Source of the DNA: Bog-756 sp963713625
GTDB lineage: Bacteria; Actinomycetota; Acidimicrobiia; Acidimicrobiales; RAAP-2
Assembly (NCBI GenBank): GCA_963713625.1
Contig: CAVQMN010000004.1
Span: 62,001-126,000 of the forward strand
DNA length: 64,000 bases
Reading direction: 5' to 3'
In this document: positions 56,051-64,000 of the stretch, one piece after another
Position numbering within the stretch: position 1 is the stretch's first letter
How the letters are laid out: each line of letters begins with the position of its first letter
The notes under the pieces: generated by a model
The model's input: the letters and a program-made list of their open reading frames with translations, nothing else
Database searches by the model: none
Told to the model about the DNA's origin: nothing
Position numbers and translations under genes: made by a program

Positions 56051-57523
56051 CTACTCCCCCGCCATCGGCGCCGACGACCGACGCATGAGATGACCCATGG
56101 CGTCACACACCTCGGTGGCCAGGGCCAGAGAATCCGGGAGGATCCCCATGGCCATGAATCCGTGCACCTGGTCGTCGTAACACCGGTACTCGACCTCGAC
56201 GCCGGCCTTCTCCAGTACTTCGGCGTAGCGGGCACCATCGTCCCGCAGCGGATCGAATCCCGCCGTCACCACGAGGGCGGGGGCGAGATCACGGTGATCG
56301 TCGGCCAGGAGGGGGGAGATGTCGCCGCTCTCCCACTGCGACCGGTCGGGCGCATAGCTGGATCGGAAGAACTCCATGCTGGCCACCGTGAGCAGGAACC
56401 CGTCGGACAGCGTCCGGGCCGATTCGGATTCGAACCGGGCGTCGAGGGCCGGATAGACGAGGCCTTGGGCCACGGGGGCCGGGATGTCGGATACGCGGCC
56501 GGTCCCCGATCGGGTCCGCATGGCCACCACCGCGGCCAGATTCGCTCCGGCACTGTCACCCATGACCCCGACCTGCCCCTCGAGGTGGCCGACCTCGTGG
56601 CTGTGCTCCTGGACCCACGCGAAGGCGCCCAGTGCATCCTCGACCGCGGCCGGGTACGGATCCTCCGGCGCCAGCCGGTAGGCCACCGACACCACGATGC
56701 ATCCACTGACCGCAGCCAGTTGCCGGCACGAGGAGTCGTGGGAGTCGAGGTCGCCGGTCACCCACCCCCCGCCGTGGAAGTAGACGATGGCCGGAGGTCG
56801 GCTCCCCCGCCGGCCGGTGCCGATCCCGGATCCGAACTGCCGGTAGATCCTGATGGGGATGGCCGTCGGGGCACCGGCGGTGCGGATGACCCTTCCCGTC
56901 ACGTGCACATCGGTCCGGACGGGCATGGCCAGGGCCGCCATCCGACTGAGTTGGGCCCGCATCACCACCGGATCCGCTCCAGCCCGGTCCGGTGGAGTCG
57001 ACCACCGCTTGGCCACCTCGAGGAGGGCCTGCGTGCTCCGGTTGAGCACCCGTCCGTCGATCTCCACCGGTTCCCGACCGCCGAGCACCCCGAGTACCAG
57101 TTCGGGGTGCGAGAACAGCCAGGTGGCCATGCGGGTGGGCAGTGGCCAGTGCTCGTCGGCCCGTTGGAATCGGCGGTTGTAGAGGGCCCGGTTGCGGGAC
57201 CGCCTCCAGTGCCGGAGGTCGGGGCCCGGTGCCGCCTCCCCGTCTGTCGTGACGTGCGCGTCTCCGGCCGATCGAGTGGCGGGAGCCTTGGCCGCGGCCT
57301 TTGCTCTCGTCCGCTTGGCCGTGGCCTTCGCCGGCTTGGCCGCCCTGGCCGCCTTGGCCGCTTTCGCTGGCGACTTCGTCGACTTGGCTGGCACCTCGGT
57401 CGCCTCGGTCGCCTTGGTCGCCTTGGTCGCCCGGGCCGACGCCTTGGTCGAGGTGGGAGCCGAATCCGGATCCCTCCCCTTCGACCGGTCGGTCGCCGAG
57501 GGGGTGTCCTTGTCGTTGTCCAT
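56051..57523 (-). CDS. HSL-family alpha/beta hydrolase with histone-H1-like N terminus
   Basis: The C-terminal 330 residues are a hormone-sensitive-lipase-type esterase: FHGGGWVTGDL (oxyanion hole), GDSAGANLA (nucleophile Ser), DPLRDDG (Asp) and VHGFM (His). Before it, residues 10-85 are almost only Lys, Ala, Thr, Ser, Pro and Arg (SPAKAAKAARAAKPAKATAK), like histone H1 or the DNA-binding tail of PhaF phasins. ATG 57523 is likely; two ATG/GTG codons lie just upstream. It is divergent from the 3-hydroxybutyryl-CoA dehydrogenase gene. Confidence 0.88.
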   Translation of the reverse strand: MDNDKDTPSATDRSKGRDPDSAPTSTKASARATKATKATEATEVPAKSTKSPAKAAKAARAAKPAKATAKRTRAKAAAKAPATRSAGDAHVTTDGEAAPGPDLRHWRRSRNRALYNRRFQRADEHWPLPTRMATWLFSHPELVLGVLGGREPVEIDGRVLNRSTQALLEVAKRWSTPPDRAGADPVVMRAQLSRMAALAMPVRTDVHVTGRVIRTAGAPTAIPIRIYRQFGSGIGTGRRGSRPPAIVYFHGGGWVTGDLDSHDSSCRQLAAVSGCIVVSVAYRLAPEDPYPAAVEDALGAFAWVQEHSHEVGHLEGQVGVMGDSAGANLAAVVAMRTRSGTGRVSDIPAPVAQGLVYPALDARFESESARTLSDGFLLTVASMEFFRSSYAPDRSQWESGDISPLLADDHRDLAPALVVTAGFDPLRDDGARYAEVLEKAGVEVEYRCYDDQVHGFMAMGILPDSLALATEVCDAMGHLMRRSSAPMAGE

Positions 57524-57641
57524 TGCCACCATGGTGTCGGGAGGGTCGGTCCAAGGCAAACCTGGCCGGGCTGACCAGGCCGGACGTCGGGCCGGACCCC
57601 GCCGGAGCGGCCTTAGCTACCGAGCAGTAACATGCCCCTCC

Positions 57642-58496
57642 ATGTCAATCGCGCGAGTGGGAATTGTCGGTTCGGGGATCATGGGGTCAGGCATCGCCGA
57701 GACGGCTGCCGTCAACGGGTTCGAGGTTGTCCTCCGTTCCCGGAGTCAGTCGACGGCCGACGCCACCCTCGCCGCCCTGGAGAAGTCGCTGAACCGCAAG
57801 GTCGAGAAGGGCACGTTGACCGAGACCGATCGTGACGGGGCCCTGGCCAGGGTCACCGGAACCTCCGATCTGGGCGCGTTGAAGGGTGTCGATCTGGTCA
57901 TCGAGTCGGTGATCGAGGATCTGGCCGTGAAAAAGGAGCTCTTCAACGAGCTCGACCGCATCACCGGCGACGGCACCATTCTGGCCACCAACACCTCGAC
58001 CCTCCCGGTCATCGAGCTGGCCATGCAGACCGGCCGGCCCGACAAGGTCTGCGGTGTCCACTTCTTCAACCCGGCTCCGATGATGGATCTGGTCGAGTTG
58101 GTCCGGCCGCTGACCGCGTCCGATGAGACCCTGGCCTCGGCCCGAACGTTCGCCGAGGCCTGCGGCAAGACCCCCGTCGAGGTCAAGGACCAGGCCGGCT
58201 TCATCGTCAACGCCCTGCTGTTCCCGTACCTCAACAACGCGGTCCGGCTCTATGAGGGCGGAGTGGCCTCGGTCGCCGACATCGACACGGCCATGAAGGG
58301 CGGCTGCGGGTTCCCGATGGGGCCGTTCGCTCTACTGGACCTGGTCGGACTGGACACGTCCCTGGCCATCCTGGATGCGCTCTACGACGAGTTCCGGGAT
58401 CCGAACTACGCGGCGGTGCCCCTCCTGCGCCGGATGGTCGCCGCCGAGCTGCTGGGCCGCAAGTCGGGCCAGGGATTTCTCGATTATCGAAAGTAG
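57642..58496 (+). CDS. 3-hydroxybutyryl-CoA dehydrogenase
   Basis: The 284-residue product has the NAD-binding VGIVGSGIMGSGIAE (4-18), the catalytic motif GVHFFNPAPMMDLVE, and the C-terminal GCGFPMGPFALLDLVGLD. The short form without an enoyl-CoA hydratase part matches the Hbd/PaaH group. It could act in beta-oxidation, poly-hydroxybutyrate turnover or the ethylmalonyl-CoA pathway; the mutase gene directly downstream (128 nt) favours a CoA-ester carbon pathway. Confidence 0.92.
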   Translation: MSIARVGIVGSGIMGSGIAETAAVNGFEVVLRSRSQSTADATLAALEKSLNRKVEKGTLTETDRDGALARVTGTSDLGALKGVDLVIESVIEDLAVKKELFNELDRITGDGTILATNTSTLPVIELAMQTGRPDKVCGVHFFNPAPMMDLVELVRPLTASDETLASARTFAEACGKTPVEVKDQAGFIVNALLFPYLNNAVRLYEGGVASVADIDTAMKGGCGFPMGPFALLDLVGLDTSLAILDALYDEFRDPNYAAVPLLRRMVAAELLGRKSGQGFLDYRK

Positions 58497-58624
58497 GTTC
58501 CTCGCGGGTCAGGGCGCTCTGGCGGCCAAAACGAGAGCGTGTTCTAGTGCATTTCTCTAGACGGCGATCCCGGGGCAACAATGGGGAGGTGAGCGGATTG
58601 GAACGAGAGAAAGGGCAGGCAGGC

Positions 58625-60652
58625 GTGACCCGGAAGTCGCCGGATCCGACCTCGGCCCCGAAACGCGACCATCCGTGGGTGATGCGCACCTACTCGGGCC
58701 ACTCGACGGCCAAGGCGTCGAACGAGCTCTACCGGACCAACCTGGCCAAGGGCCAGACCGGGCTCTCGATCGCCTTCGACCTGCCCACCCAGATCGGTTA
58801 CGACCCCGATGCGCCCGAGGCGGTGGGCGAAGTCGGCAAGGTCGGTGTCCCCGTGGCCCACCTCGGCCACATGTCCCAGCTGCTGGACCAGATCCCGGTC
58901 GACTCGATGAACACGTCGATGACCATCAACGCCACCGCGGCCTGGCTCCTCGGCCTCTACATCGCCAACGCCGAAGACCACGGCGTCGATCCGGCCGTTC
59001 TGGCCGGCACCACCCAGAACGACATCGTGAAGGAGTACCTGTCCCGCGGGACCTATATCTTCCCTCCGCTCCCCAGCCTCCGGCTGACCGTCGACACCAT
59101 CGCCTACACGGTGCGCCACGTCCCGAGGTGGAATCCGATCAACGTCTGCAGCTACCACCTCCAAGAGGCCGGAGCCACCCCGACCCAGGAGGTGGCCTAC
59201 GCCTTGGCCACGGCCATCGGCGTCCTCGACGCCGTGCACAATTCCGGCCAGATCCCCGACGAGGAGTTCCCCTCGGTGGTGGGTCGCATCTCCTTCTTCG
59301 TCAACGCCGGCGTCCGCTTCGTCGAGGAGACCTGCAAGATGCGGGCCTTCACCGGCCTGTGGGAGCGGGTGTGCACCGAACGGTACGGCGTCACCGATCC
59401 GAAGCTCCGGCGGTTCCGCTACGGCGTGCAGGTCAACTCGCTCGGGTTGACCGAAGCCCAGCCCGAGAACAACGTTCCCCGCATCGTCCTCGAGGCCCTG
59501 GGCGTGACCCTGTCCAAACGGGCCCGGGCCCGGGCCCTCCAGCTTCCGGCGTGGAACGAGGCCCTGGGCCTGCCGCGTCCCTGGGACCAGCAGTGGTCGC
59601 TGCGTATCCAGCAGATCCTGGCCTTCGAGTCCGACCTCCTCGAATACGGGGACATCTTCGACGGTTCGGTGGTCATCGAGAAGAAGACGGCGGAGATCGC
59701 CGAAGCGTCGTGGGCCGAGCTCGAAAACGTGCTCGGGCTCGGAGGGGCGTTCGAGGCCATCGACGAGCTGAAGTCGCGCCTGGTGGGCAGCCAGGCCGAG
59801 CGGATCCGCCGCATCGAGACCGGCGACCTGCAGGTGGTCGGGGTCAACTGCTTCACCGAGACGGCCCCCTCGCCCCTCGAGGCCGAGAGTGCCCCGGGCA
59901 GCGGAGGTCAACCGGGCGGTGGTTCGATCCTCAGGGTGGACCCGGCGGTCGAGTCCGAACTGCGGGCCGACATGGAAGCGTGGCGCTCCAACCGCAGCGC
60001 CACCGAGGTCCAGCGGGCCCTCGACGAGCTCAAGGCGACGGCGCTGGGCACCGACAACATCATGCCGGCCACCATCGCCCTGGCCCACGCCGGCGGGACC
60101 ACCGGCGAATGGGCCCACGCCCTCCGCCAGGTGTTCGGCGAGTACCGGGCACCCACCGGCGTCGCCGGAGGGGTCGGGCACCGGGCCGTCGAGTACCGGG
60201 AGGTACGTGAACGCACCCGGGCCATGGCGGCCCGGTCCGGAGGCCCCCCCAAACTGCTGGTGGCCAAGCCGGGACTCGACGGTCACTCCAACGGGGCCGA
60301 ACAGATCGCCGTGGCCGCCCGTGATGCCGGCTTCGAGGTCGTCTACCAGGGCATCCGACTCTCGCCCGCGGAGATCGCCGCGGCAGCCCGCGATGAGGAC
60401 GTCGACGTGGTGGGCATCTCCATCCTGTCGGGAAGCCACCTCGAGCTGGTCCCCGAGGTGGTCGACCGGTTGCGGGCGGCCGGGGTCGAGGCCCCGGTGG
60501 TGGTCGGTGGGATCATCCCCCCGGAGGACGCGGAGATCCTGCTGGGCAAGGGGGTGTCCCGGGTGTACACGCCCAAGGACTTCGAGATCGGGCCGATGAT
60601 GGACGACCTGCTGCGGCTGGCCGAGGAGTACCGGGACAGCCTGGAGGCCTGA
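58625..60652 (+). CDS. Coenzyme B12-dependent ethylmalonyl-CoA mutase-like (MeaA) protein
   Basis: The 675-residue product joins a TIM-barrel mutase domain and a B12-binding domain with LDGHSNG (the DxHxxG lower-ligand motif). The segments WVMRTYSGHSTAKASNELYR, AFDLPTQIGYDPDAPEA and DSMNTSMTINATAAWLLGLY follow the MeaA/ethylmalonyl-CoA mutase pattern rather than methylmalonyl-CoA mutase, as remembered from family alignments. GTG 58625 gives a family-like length; the frame stays open to GTG 58589 and 58547. Substrate assignment needs a phylogeny. Confidence 0.85.
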   Translation: MTRKSPDPTSAPKRDHPWVMRTYSGHSTAKASNELYRTNLAKGQTGLSIAFDLPTQIGYDPDAPEAVGEVGKVGVPVAHLGHMSQLLDQIPVDSMNTSMTINATAAWLLGLYIANAEDHGVDPAVLAGTTQNDIVKEYLSRGTYIFPPLPSLRLTVDTIAYTVRHVPRWNPINVCSYHLQEAGATPTQEVAYALATAIGVLDAVHNSGQIPDEEFPSVVGRISFFVNAGVRFVEETCKMRAFTGLWERVCTERYGVTDPKLRRFRYGVQVNSLGLTEAQPENNVPRIVLEALGVTLSKRARARALQLPAWNEALGLPRPWDQQWSLRIQQILAFESDLLEYGDIFDGSVVIEKKTAEIAEASWAELENVLGLGGAFEAIDELKSRLVGSQAERIRRIETGDLQVVGVNCFTETAPSPLEAESAPGSGGQPGGGSILRVDPAVESELRADMEAWRSNRSATEVQRALDELKATALGTDNIMPATIALAHAGGTTGEWAHALRQVFGEYRAPTGVAGGVGHRAVEYREVRERTRAMAARSGGPPKLLVAKPGLDGHSNGAEQIAVAARDAGFEVVYQGIRLSPAEIAAAARDEDVDVVGISILSGSHLELVPEVVDRLRAAGVEAPVVVGGIIPPEDAEILLGKGVSRVYTPKDFEIGPMMDDLLRLAEEYRDSLEA

Positions 60653-60696
60653 GCCACCGGGCCCGGACCGCCCCCGGTGGCTGCCTGGACCGGCAC

Positions 60697-60748
60697 CGTT
60701 CCCGCTCCACCTCCCGTTCCCGCTCCACCTCCCGTTCCGCCTCCACCC
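60697..60748. repeat. 18-bp tandem repeat before the DUF3097 gene
   Basis: cgttcccgctccacctcc occurs at 60697-60714 and 60715-60732, with a third degenerate copy to 60748. It lies in the 127-bp gap between the mutase and DUF3097 genes. No function is evident. Confidence 0.8.
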
Positions 60749-60779
60749 ATCGCCGGCGACCACCGGGTAGTTTCCCGAC

Positions 60780-61622
60780 GTGTCCACCCGCCGCAACCCC
60801 ATGGCCGGCATCCTGTCCGGGCCCATCGATGCACCACCCGCAGACAGGCTGGCCACGGTGTACCCCAAGGTCGAGGCGGTGGCGGGCATGGCCCTGCGTC
60901 ACCGGGCCAGTGGGTTCAGCGGTGTGCTGGTGCGGGTGGAGGGCGGGGGTGCAGAGATCCGGGGGCGGACCGGTCTCGAACGGGTCTTCCGCCTGACCCC
61001 CGGAGCGTTCTTCGTCGATGGTCGGGCCGTCTCCCTGGTGCGGCCGGCGGTGAACAGCTCGTCAGGCGCCCGGGCCGCGGCGGTCACCGCCTCCGGATCG
61101 GTGGCCGTGGTCGGAGCGTCGGCCCGGGTGGCCCGGGCCGGGCGCATCTGGGTGGAGGGTGTGCACGACGCCGAACTGGTCGAGCGGGTGTGGGGCGACG
61201 ATCTGCGGGTCGAGGGCGTGGTCGTCGAGCGCCTCGACGGGATCGACCACCTCGGCTCGGCGATCGACACGTTCCGACCGGGTCCGGCCCGCAAGCTCGG
61301 CGTCCTGGTCGACCACCTGGTCGAGGGGAGCAAGGAGTGGCGCATCGCCACCGGCGTCGGCCATCCCCAGGTCCTGGTCACCGGCACGCCCTTCGTCGAC
61401 GTGTGGGAGGCGGTGAAGCCATCGGTGCTGGGCATCTCGGCATGGCCCCGCATCCCCCGTGGACTCGACTGGAAGACCGGGGTCTGCCAGGCCCTCGGGT
61501 TCGGGGACCCGCCGGCGACCTGGAAGCGCATCGTGGGCTCGGTCACGTCCTATGCCGACCTGGAGCCCGCCCTGGTCGGCGCAGTGGAACGACTCATCGA
61601 CTTCGTGACCGATCCCCACTGA
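60780..61622 (+). CDS. DUF3097 family protein
   Basis: The 280-residue product has the family's conserved segment WVEGVHDAELVERVWGDDLR followed by RKLGVLVDHLVEGSKEWRIA and ISAWPRIPRGLDWKTGVCQA. DUF3097 is an actinobacterial family of unknown function. The EGVHD...D.L arrangement resembles a TOPRIM-like fold, which would suggest nucleic-acid or nucleotide chemistry; this is inference. Start GTG 60780. It follows the mutase gene on the same strand. Confidence 0.85.
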   Translation: MSTRRNPMAGILSGPIDAPPADRLATVYPKVEAVAGMALRHRASGFSGVLVRVEGGGAEIRGRTGLERVFRLTPGAFFVDGRAVSLVRPAVNSSSGARAAAVTASGSVAVVGASARVARAGRIWVEGVHDAELVERVWGDDLRVEGVVVERLDGIDHLGSAIDTFRPGPARKLGVLVDHLVEGSKEWRIATGVGHPQVLVTGTPFVDVWEAVKPSVLGISAWPRIPRGLDWKTGVCQALGFGDPPATWKRIVGSVTSYADLEPALVGAVERLIDFVTDPH

Positions 61623-61713
61623 CGGGCCCGACCCGATGGCCGTCCGGCCGGGGCCGCCACACCGGCGTTCGACCTCGAACCGGCCCGGCTGAGCCCCGAG
61701 GAGCAGCCGGCCC

Positions 61714-61965
61714 TCAGCCCCCGGCCCAGGGCCGGTCGCGCCGGGTGGTGGCCGGACGCGACCACCACCGTCCGCTGAATCGCCATGCCGGCGGACGTTG
61801 GGGCTGTTCGGCCACGACCACCCGGGGGCGGGGCCAGGCCTGGTCGACGGCGGCGGCCAGGACGGCCAGCACCTCGGCGTCGATCTCCGGCCGCGGGGCG
61901 ACGCCCGGGGTGGGAGAAGGCGAGGGGTCGGCCGAAGCCCGGTCGGTCGGAGTCCCGAGGGTCAC
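61714..61965 (-). CDS. Acyl-CoA carboxylase epsilon subunit
   Basis: The 83-residue product has EVLAVLAAAVDQAW and the terminal RFSGRWWSRPATTRRDRPW, the pattern of the small actinobacterial AccE/PccE subunit that stabilises the carboxyltransferase-biotin carboxylase complex. The GTG start overlaps the carboxyltransferase stop (GTGA), supporting the assignment. Confidence 0.82.
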   Translation of the reverse strand: MTLGTPTDRASADPSPSPTPGVAPRPEIDAEVLAVLAAAVDQAWPRPRVVVAEQPQRPPAWRFSGRWWSRPATTRRDRPWAGG

Positions 61966-63518
61966 AGCGGCATGTTCCCGTGCTTGCGCTTGGGAAGGTC
62001 CTCCCGCTTCGAGACCAACAGGGCCAGGCTCCGAACCAGCACCCGTCTCGTCTCGGCCGGATCGATGACGTCGTCGACGTACCCGCGTTCGGCGGCGGCA
62101 TAGGGGTTGGCGTACCGCTCGGTGTACTCCTCCACCAGCTCCTTGCGGCGGCCGACGGGGTCGACGGCCTCGGCCAGGTCACGCCGGTAGACGATCTCGA
62201 CCGCCCCCTCGGGTCCCATGACGGCCAGCTCGGCCGACGGCCAGGCATAGGCCAGGTCGGCGCCGATCGACTTGGAGTTCATCACCACGTACGCCCCTCC
62301 GTAGGCCTTCCGGGTGATGATCTGCACCCTGGGCACCGTCGATTCGCAGTAGGCGTAGAGCAGCTTGGCCCCGTGCCTGATGATGCCCCCGTACTCCTGG
62401 TCGGTGCCGGGCATGAATCCGGGAACGTCCACGAAGGTGATCAGGGGAACGTTGAAGGCGTCGCAGGTGCGGACGAACCTGGCGCCCTTCTCCGAGGCGT
62501 CGATGTTGAGCACACCCGCCAGCATCTGCGGCTGGTTCCCGACGATGCCGACCGAGCGCCCGTCGATACGGGCGAAGCCGCACACCAGGTTCATGGCCCA
62601 GTGGTGGTTGACCTCGAAGAACTCCCCATCGTCGACCACCGCCTCGATGACCTTCTTCATGTCATAGGGCTGGTTGGGTGACGCCGGCATCAGGTCGGTC
62701 AGCTCGGGCGTGAGGCGCTCGGGGTCGTCGGTGGGCGTCACCAGCGGCGCCTCCTCCAGGTTGTTGGACGGGAGGAAGCTCAGGAGATAGCGCACGTCAT
62801 CGAGGCAGGACTTCTCGTCCGGGGCCACGAAGGCGGCGACGCCGGACTTGGTGGCATGGCTCATCGCCCCGCCCAGCTCCTCGAGGGTCACGTCCTCGCC
62901 GGTCACCGTCTTGACCACGTCGGGGCCGGTGATGAACATGTGGCTCGTCCCCTGGACCATGAAGATGAAGTCGGTCATGGCCGGGCTGTACACGGCCCCG
63001 CCGGCACACGGGCCGAGGATCACGCTGATCTGGGGGATCACTCCCGAGGCTTCGGCATTCCGGTGGAAGATGCCGCCATAGGAGTGCAGGGAGACCACGC
63101 CTTCCTGGATGCGGGCCCCGGCGCCGTCGTTGAGACCGATCATCGGCACACCGATGGAGGAGGCCAGATCCATCACCTTGTGGATCTTTTCGGCGAACAC
63201 CTCCCCCAGCGCTCCGCCGAACACGGTGAAGTCCTGACTGAACACGCACACCCGCCGGCCCTCAATGGTGCCGAATCCGGTGATGACCCCGTCGGTGTAC
63301 GGCCGGTTCTCCTCGAGGCCCATGCCGTGGGCCCGGTGGCGGGCCAGCATGTCCAGCTCCTGGAAGGACCCGTCGTCGAGCAGATAGTCGATGCGCTCAC
63401 GGGCGGTCATCTTGCCTTTGGCGTGGTGCTTCTCCACCGCCCGGGGGGAGCCCGCATTGCGGGCCTGTTCGCGGCGCTCGGCCAGCTCCTCGAGTCGTTG
63501 GGTCATCGGATGATCCAT
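61962..63518 (-). CDS. pccB: Propionyl/acyl-CoA carboxylase beta (carboxyltransferase) subunit
   Basis: The 518-residue product transfers carboxyl from biotin to propionyl- or related acyl-CoA. It shows the two crotonase-like halves: FGGALGEVFAEKIHKVMDLA, the first oxyanion site RIQEGVVSLHSYGGIF, and the second site GGIIRHGAKLLYAYCE with GGAYVVMNSKSIGADLAYAW. Length and motifs match AccD5/PccB. The biotin-bearing alpha subunit is not in the window. Start ATG 63518 lacks a clear ribosome-binding site; ATG 63506 is an alternative. Confidence 0.93.
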   Translation of the reverse strand: MDHPMTQRLEELAERREQARNAGSPRAVEKHHAKGKMTARERIDYLLDDGSFQELDMLARHRAHGMGLEENRPYTDGVITGFGTIEGRRVCVFSQDFTVFGGALGEVFAEKIHKVMDLASSIGVPMIGLNDGAGARIQEGVVSLHSYGGIFHRNAEASGVIPQISVILGPCAGGAVYSPAMTDFIFMVQGTSHMFITGPDVVKTVTGEDVTLEELGGAMSHATKSGVAAFVAPDEKSCLDDVRYLLSFLPSNNLEEAPLVTPTDDPERLTPELTDLMPASPNQPYDMKKVIEAVVDDGEFFEVNHHWAMNLVCGFARIDGRSVGIVGNQPQMLAGVLNIDASEKGARFVRTCDAFNVPLITFVDVPGFMPGTDQEYGGIIRHGAKLLYAYCESTVPRVQIITRKAYGGAYVVMNSKSIGADLAYAWPSAELAVMGPEGAVEIVYRRDLAEAVDPVGRRKELVEEYTERYANPYAAAERGYVDDVIDPAETRRVLVRSLALLVSKREDLPKRKHGNMPL

Positions 63519-63613
63519 GGACAGGAGGCTACCGGACCGGCACCGGGGGGCCAGATCGACGGGACCTGATCGGGCCGTCATCAGGGTCGGATCCAGCGAG
63601 GGGCCAGGCCGGG

Positions 63614-64000
63614 TCAGCCCGCCGTGTTGATCCAGTGGGGCCCGCACCACACATAGGTGACCGGGCTCCGGGCTCCGGCCGCTCCATAGGCGGCCACACT
63701 CCTGCCCACATACCGCCGCTCGAGCTCGGGGTCGGGTGCCCCGACGAAGGAGAACCGGTCCGGTGGCCGATGCCCGCCCCCACCGGAGCCCGGTCCCGCC
63801 GGGCGCCACCGCTCGATCCGGTAGACGGCGGCGATCAGGTCGCCGGCGACGACGGCGGCCCACCGGGCGCGCGGGGGGAGTCGGGGTCGGTCCACCGGCG
63901 CCCGATCCGCCAGTCGTGGCGCACCCGCTCGTAGGAGGTGTCGGCACCCGCCGCCCCCGCCCGCAACAGCACCAGCTGGTGGCCGCGTTTGATCTTGGCC
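63614..64000 (-). CDS. Unidentified protein, 5' end outside window, 1-base deletion
   Basis: Not recognised. From the right edge the minus strand reads AKIKRGHQLVLLRAGAAG, then an Arg-rich stretch to WTDPDS. The frame then changes at the C/G run 63873-63878; one extra base continues into RARWAAVVAGDLIAAVYRIE, RFSFVGAPDPELERRYVGRS and a stop after GPHWINTAG. Both halves have strong coding character for a soluble protein. Corrected visible length is about 128 residues. Confidence 0.55.
   Translation of the reverse strand, partial: GQDQTRPPAGAVAGGGGGCRHLLRAGAPRLADRAPVDRPRLPPRARWAAVVAGDLIAAVYRIERWRPAGPGSGGGGHRPPDRFSFVGAPDPELERRYVGRSVAAYGAAGARSPVTYVWCGPHWINTAG

Overview
The window is a high-GC bacterial chromosome segment. 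The gene order, GTG/TTG starts, zinc-type small ribosomal proteins, an MptB-type mannosyltransferase, a DUF3097 protein, an acyl-CoA carboxylase epsilon subunit and a MeaA-type mutase all point to Actinomycetota. A deep-branching class such as Acidimicrobiia is my best guess; this is inference without a database search. No phage genes, insertion sequences or CRISPR arrays are visible.

Positions 1-37131 are almost entirely one minus-strand transcription-translation super-cluster. In transcription order it runs tRNA-Thr, tRNA-Met, rpmG, tRNA-Trp, secE, nusG, rplK-rplA, rplJ-rplL, rpoB-rpoC, rpsL-rpsG-fusA-tuf, rpsJ, the S10 genes (rplC to rpsQ), the spc genes (rplN to secY-adk-map), infA-rpmJ-rpsM-rpsK-rpsD-rpoA-rplQ, truA, rplM-rpsI and the start of glmM. 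Most neighbours touch or overlap (ATGA, GTGA or TGATG), so translational coupling is the rule. The few wider gaps hold candidate promoters and hairpins: before rplJ, rpoB, rpsL, rplC (inside the S10 block), infA and rplM. Several proteins here (S3, L22, L29, L4, L10, NusG) carry long acidic or Ala/Pro/Glu-rich low-complexity extensions.

Positions 37132-64000 are a mixed housekeeping region on both strands: a GNAT acetyltransferase, an MptB-like mannosyltransferase, tRNA-Tyr, YajQ, a GtrA-family membrane protein, a GH1 beta-glucosidase, TesB thioesterase, citrate synthase, an unknown membrane-anchored protein, a UDP-sulfoquinovose synthase homologue, RmuC, NDH-2, PhoU, the asd/lysC aspartate-pathway pair, two cyclophilins, an S51-type peptidase-like protein, and a CoA cluster. 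The CoA cluster comprises an esterase with a histone-H1-like N terminus, 3-hydroxybutyryl-CoA dehydrogenase, an ethylmalonyl-CoA-mutase-like protein, DUF3097, and the carboxyltransferase and epsilon subunits of a propionyl-CoA-type carboxylase.

Four reading frames (rplO, the end of rpmC, the unknown gene near 45 kb and the last partial gene) are each restored by adding a single base, three of them in G/C homopolymers. This looks like systematic one-base deletions in the assembly rather than four real mutations, and should be kept in mind when using the coordinates.
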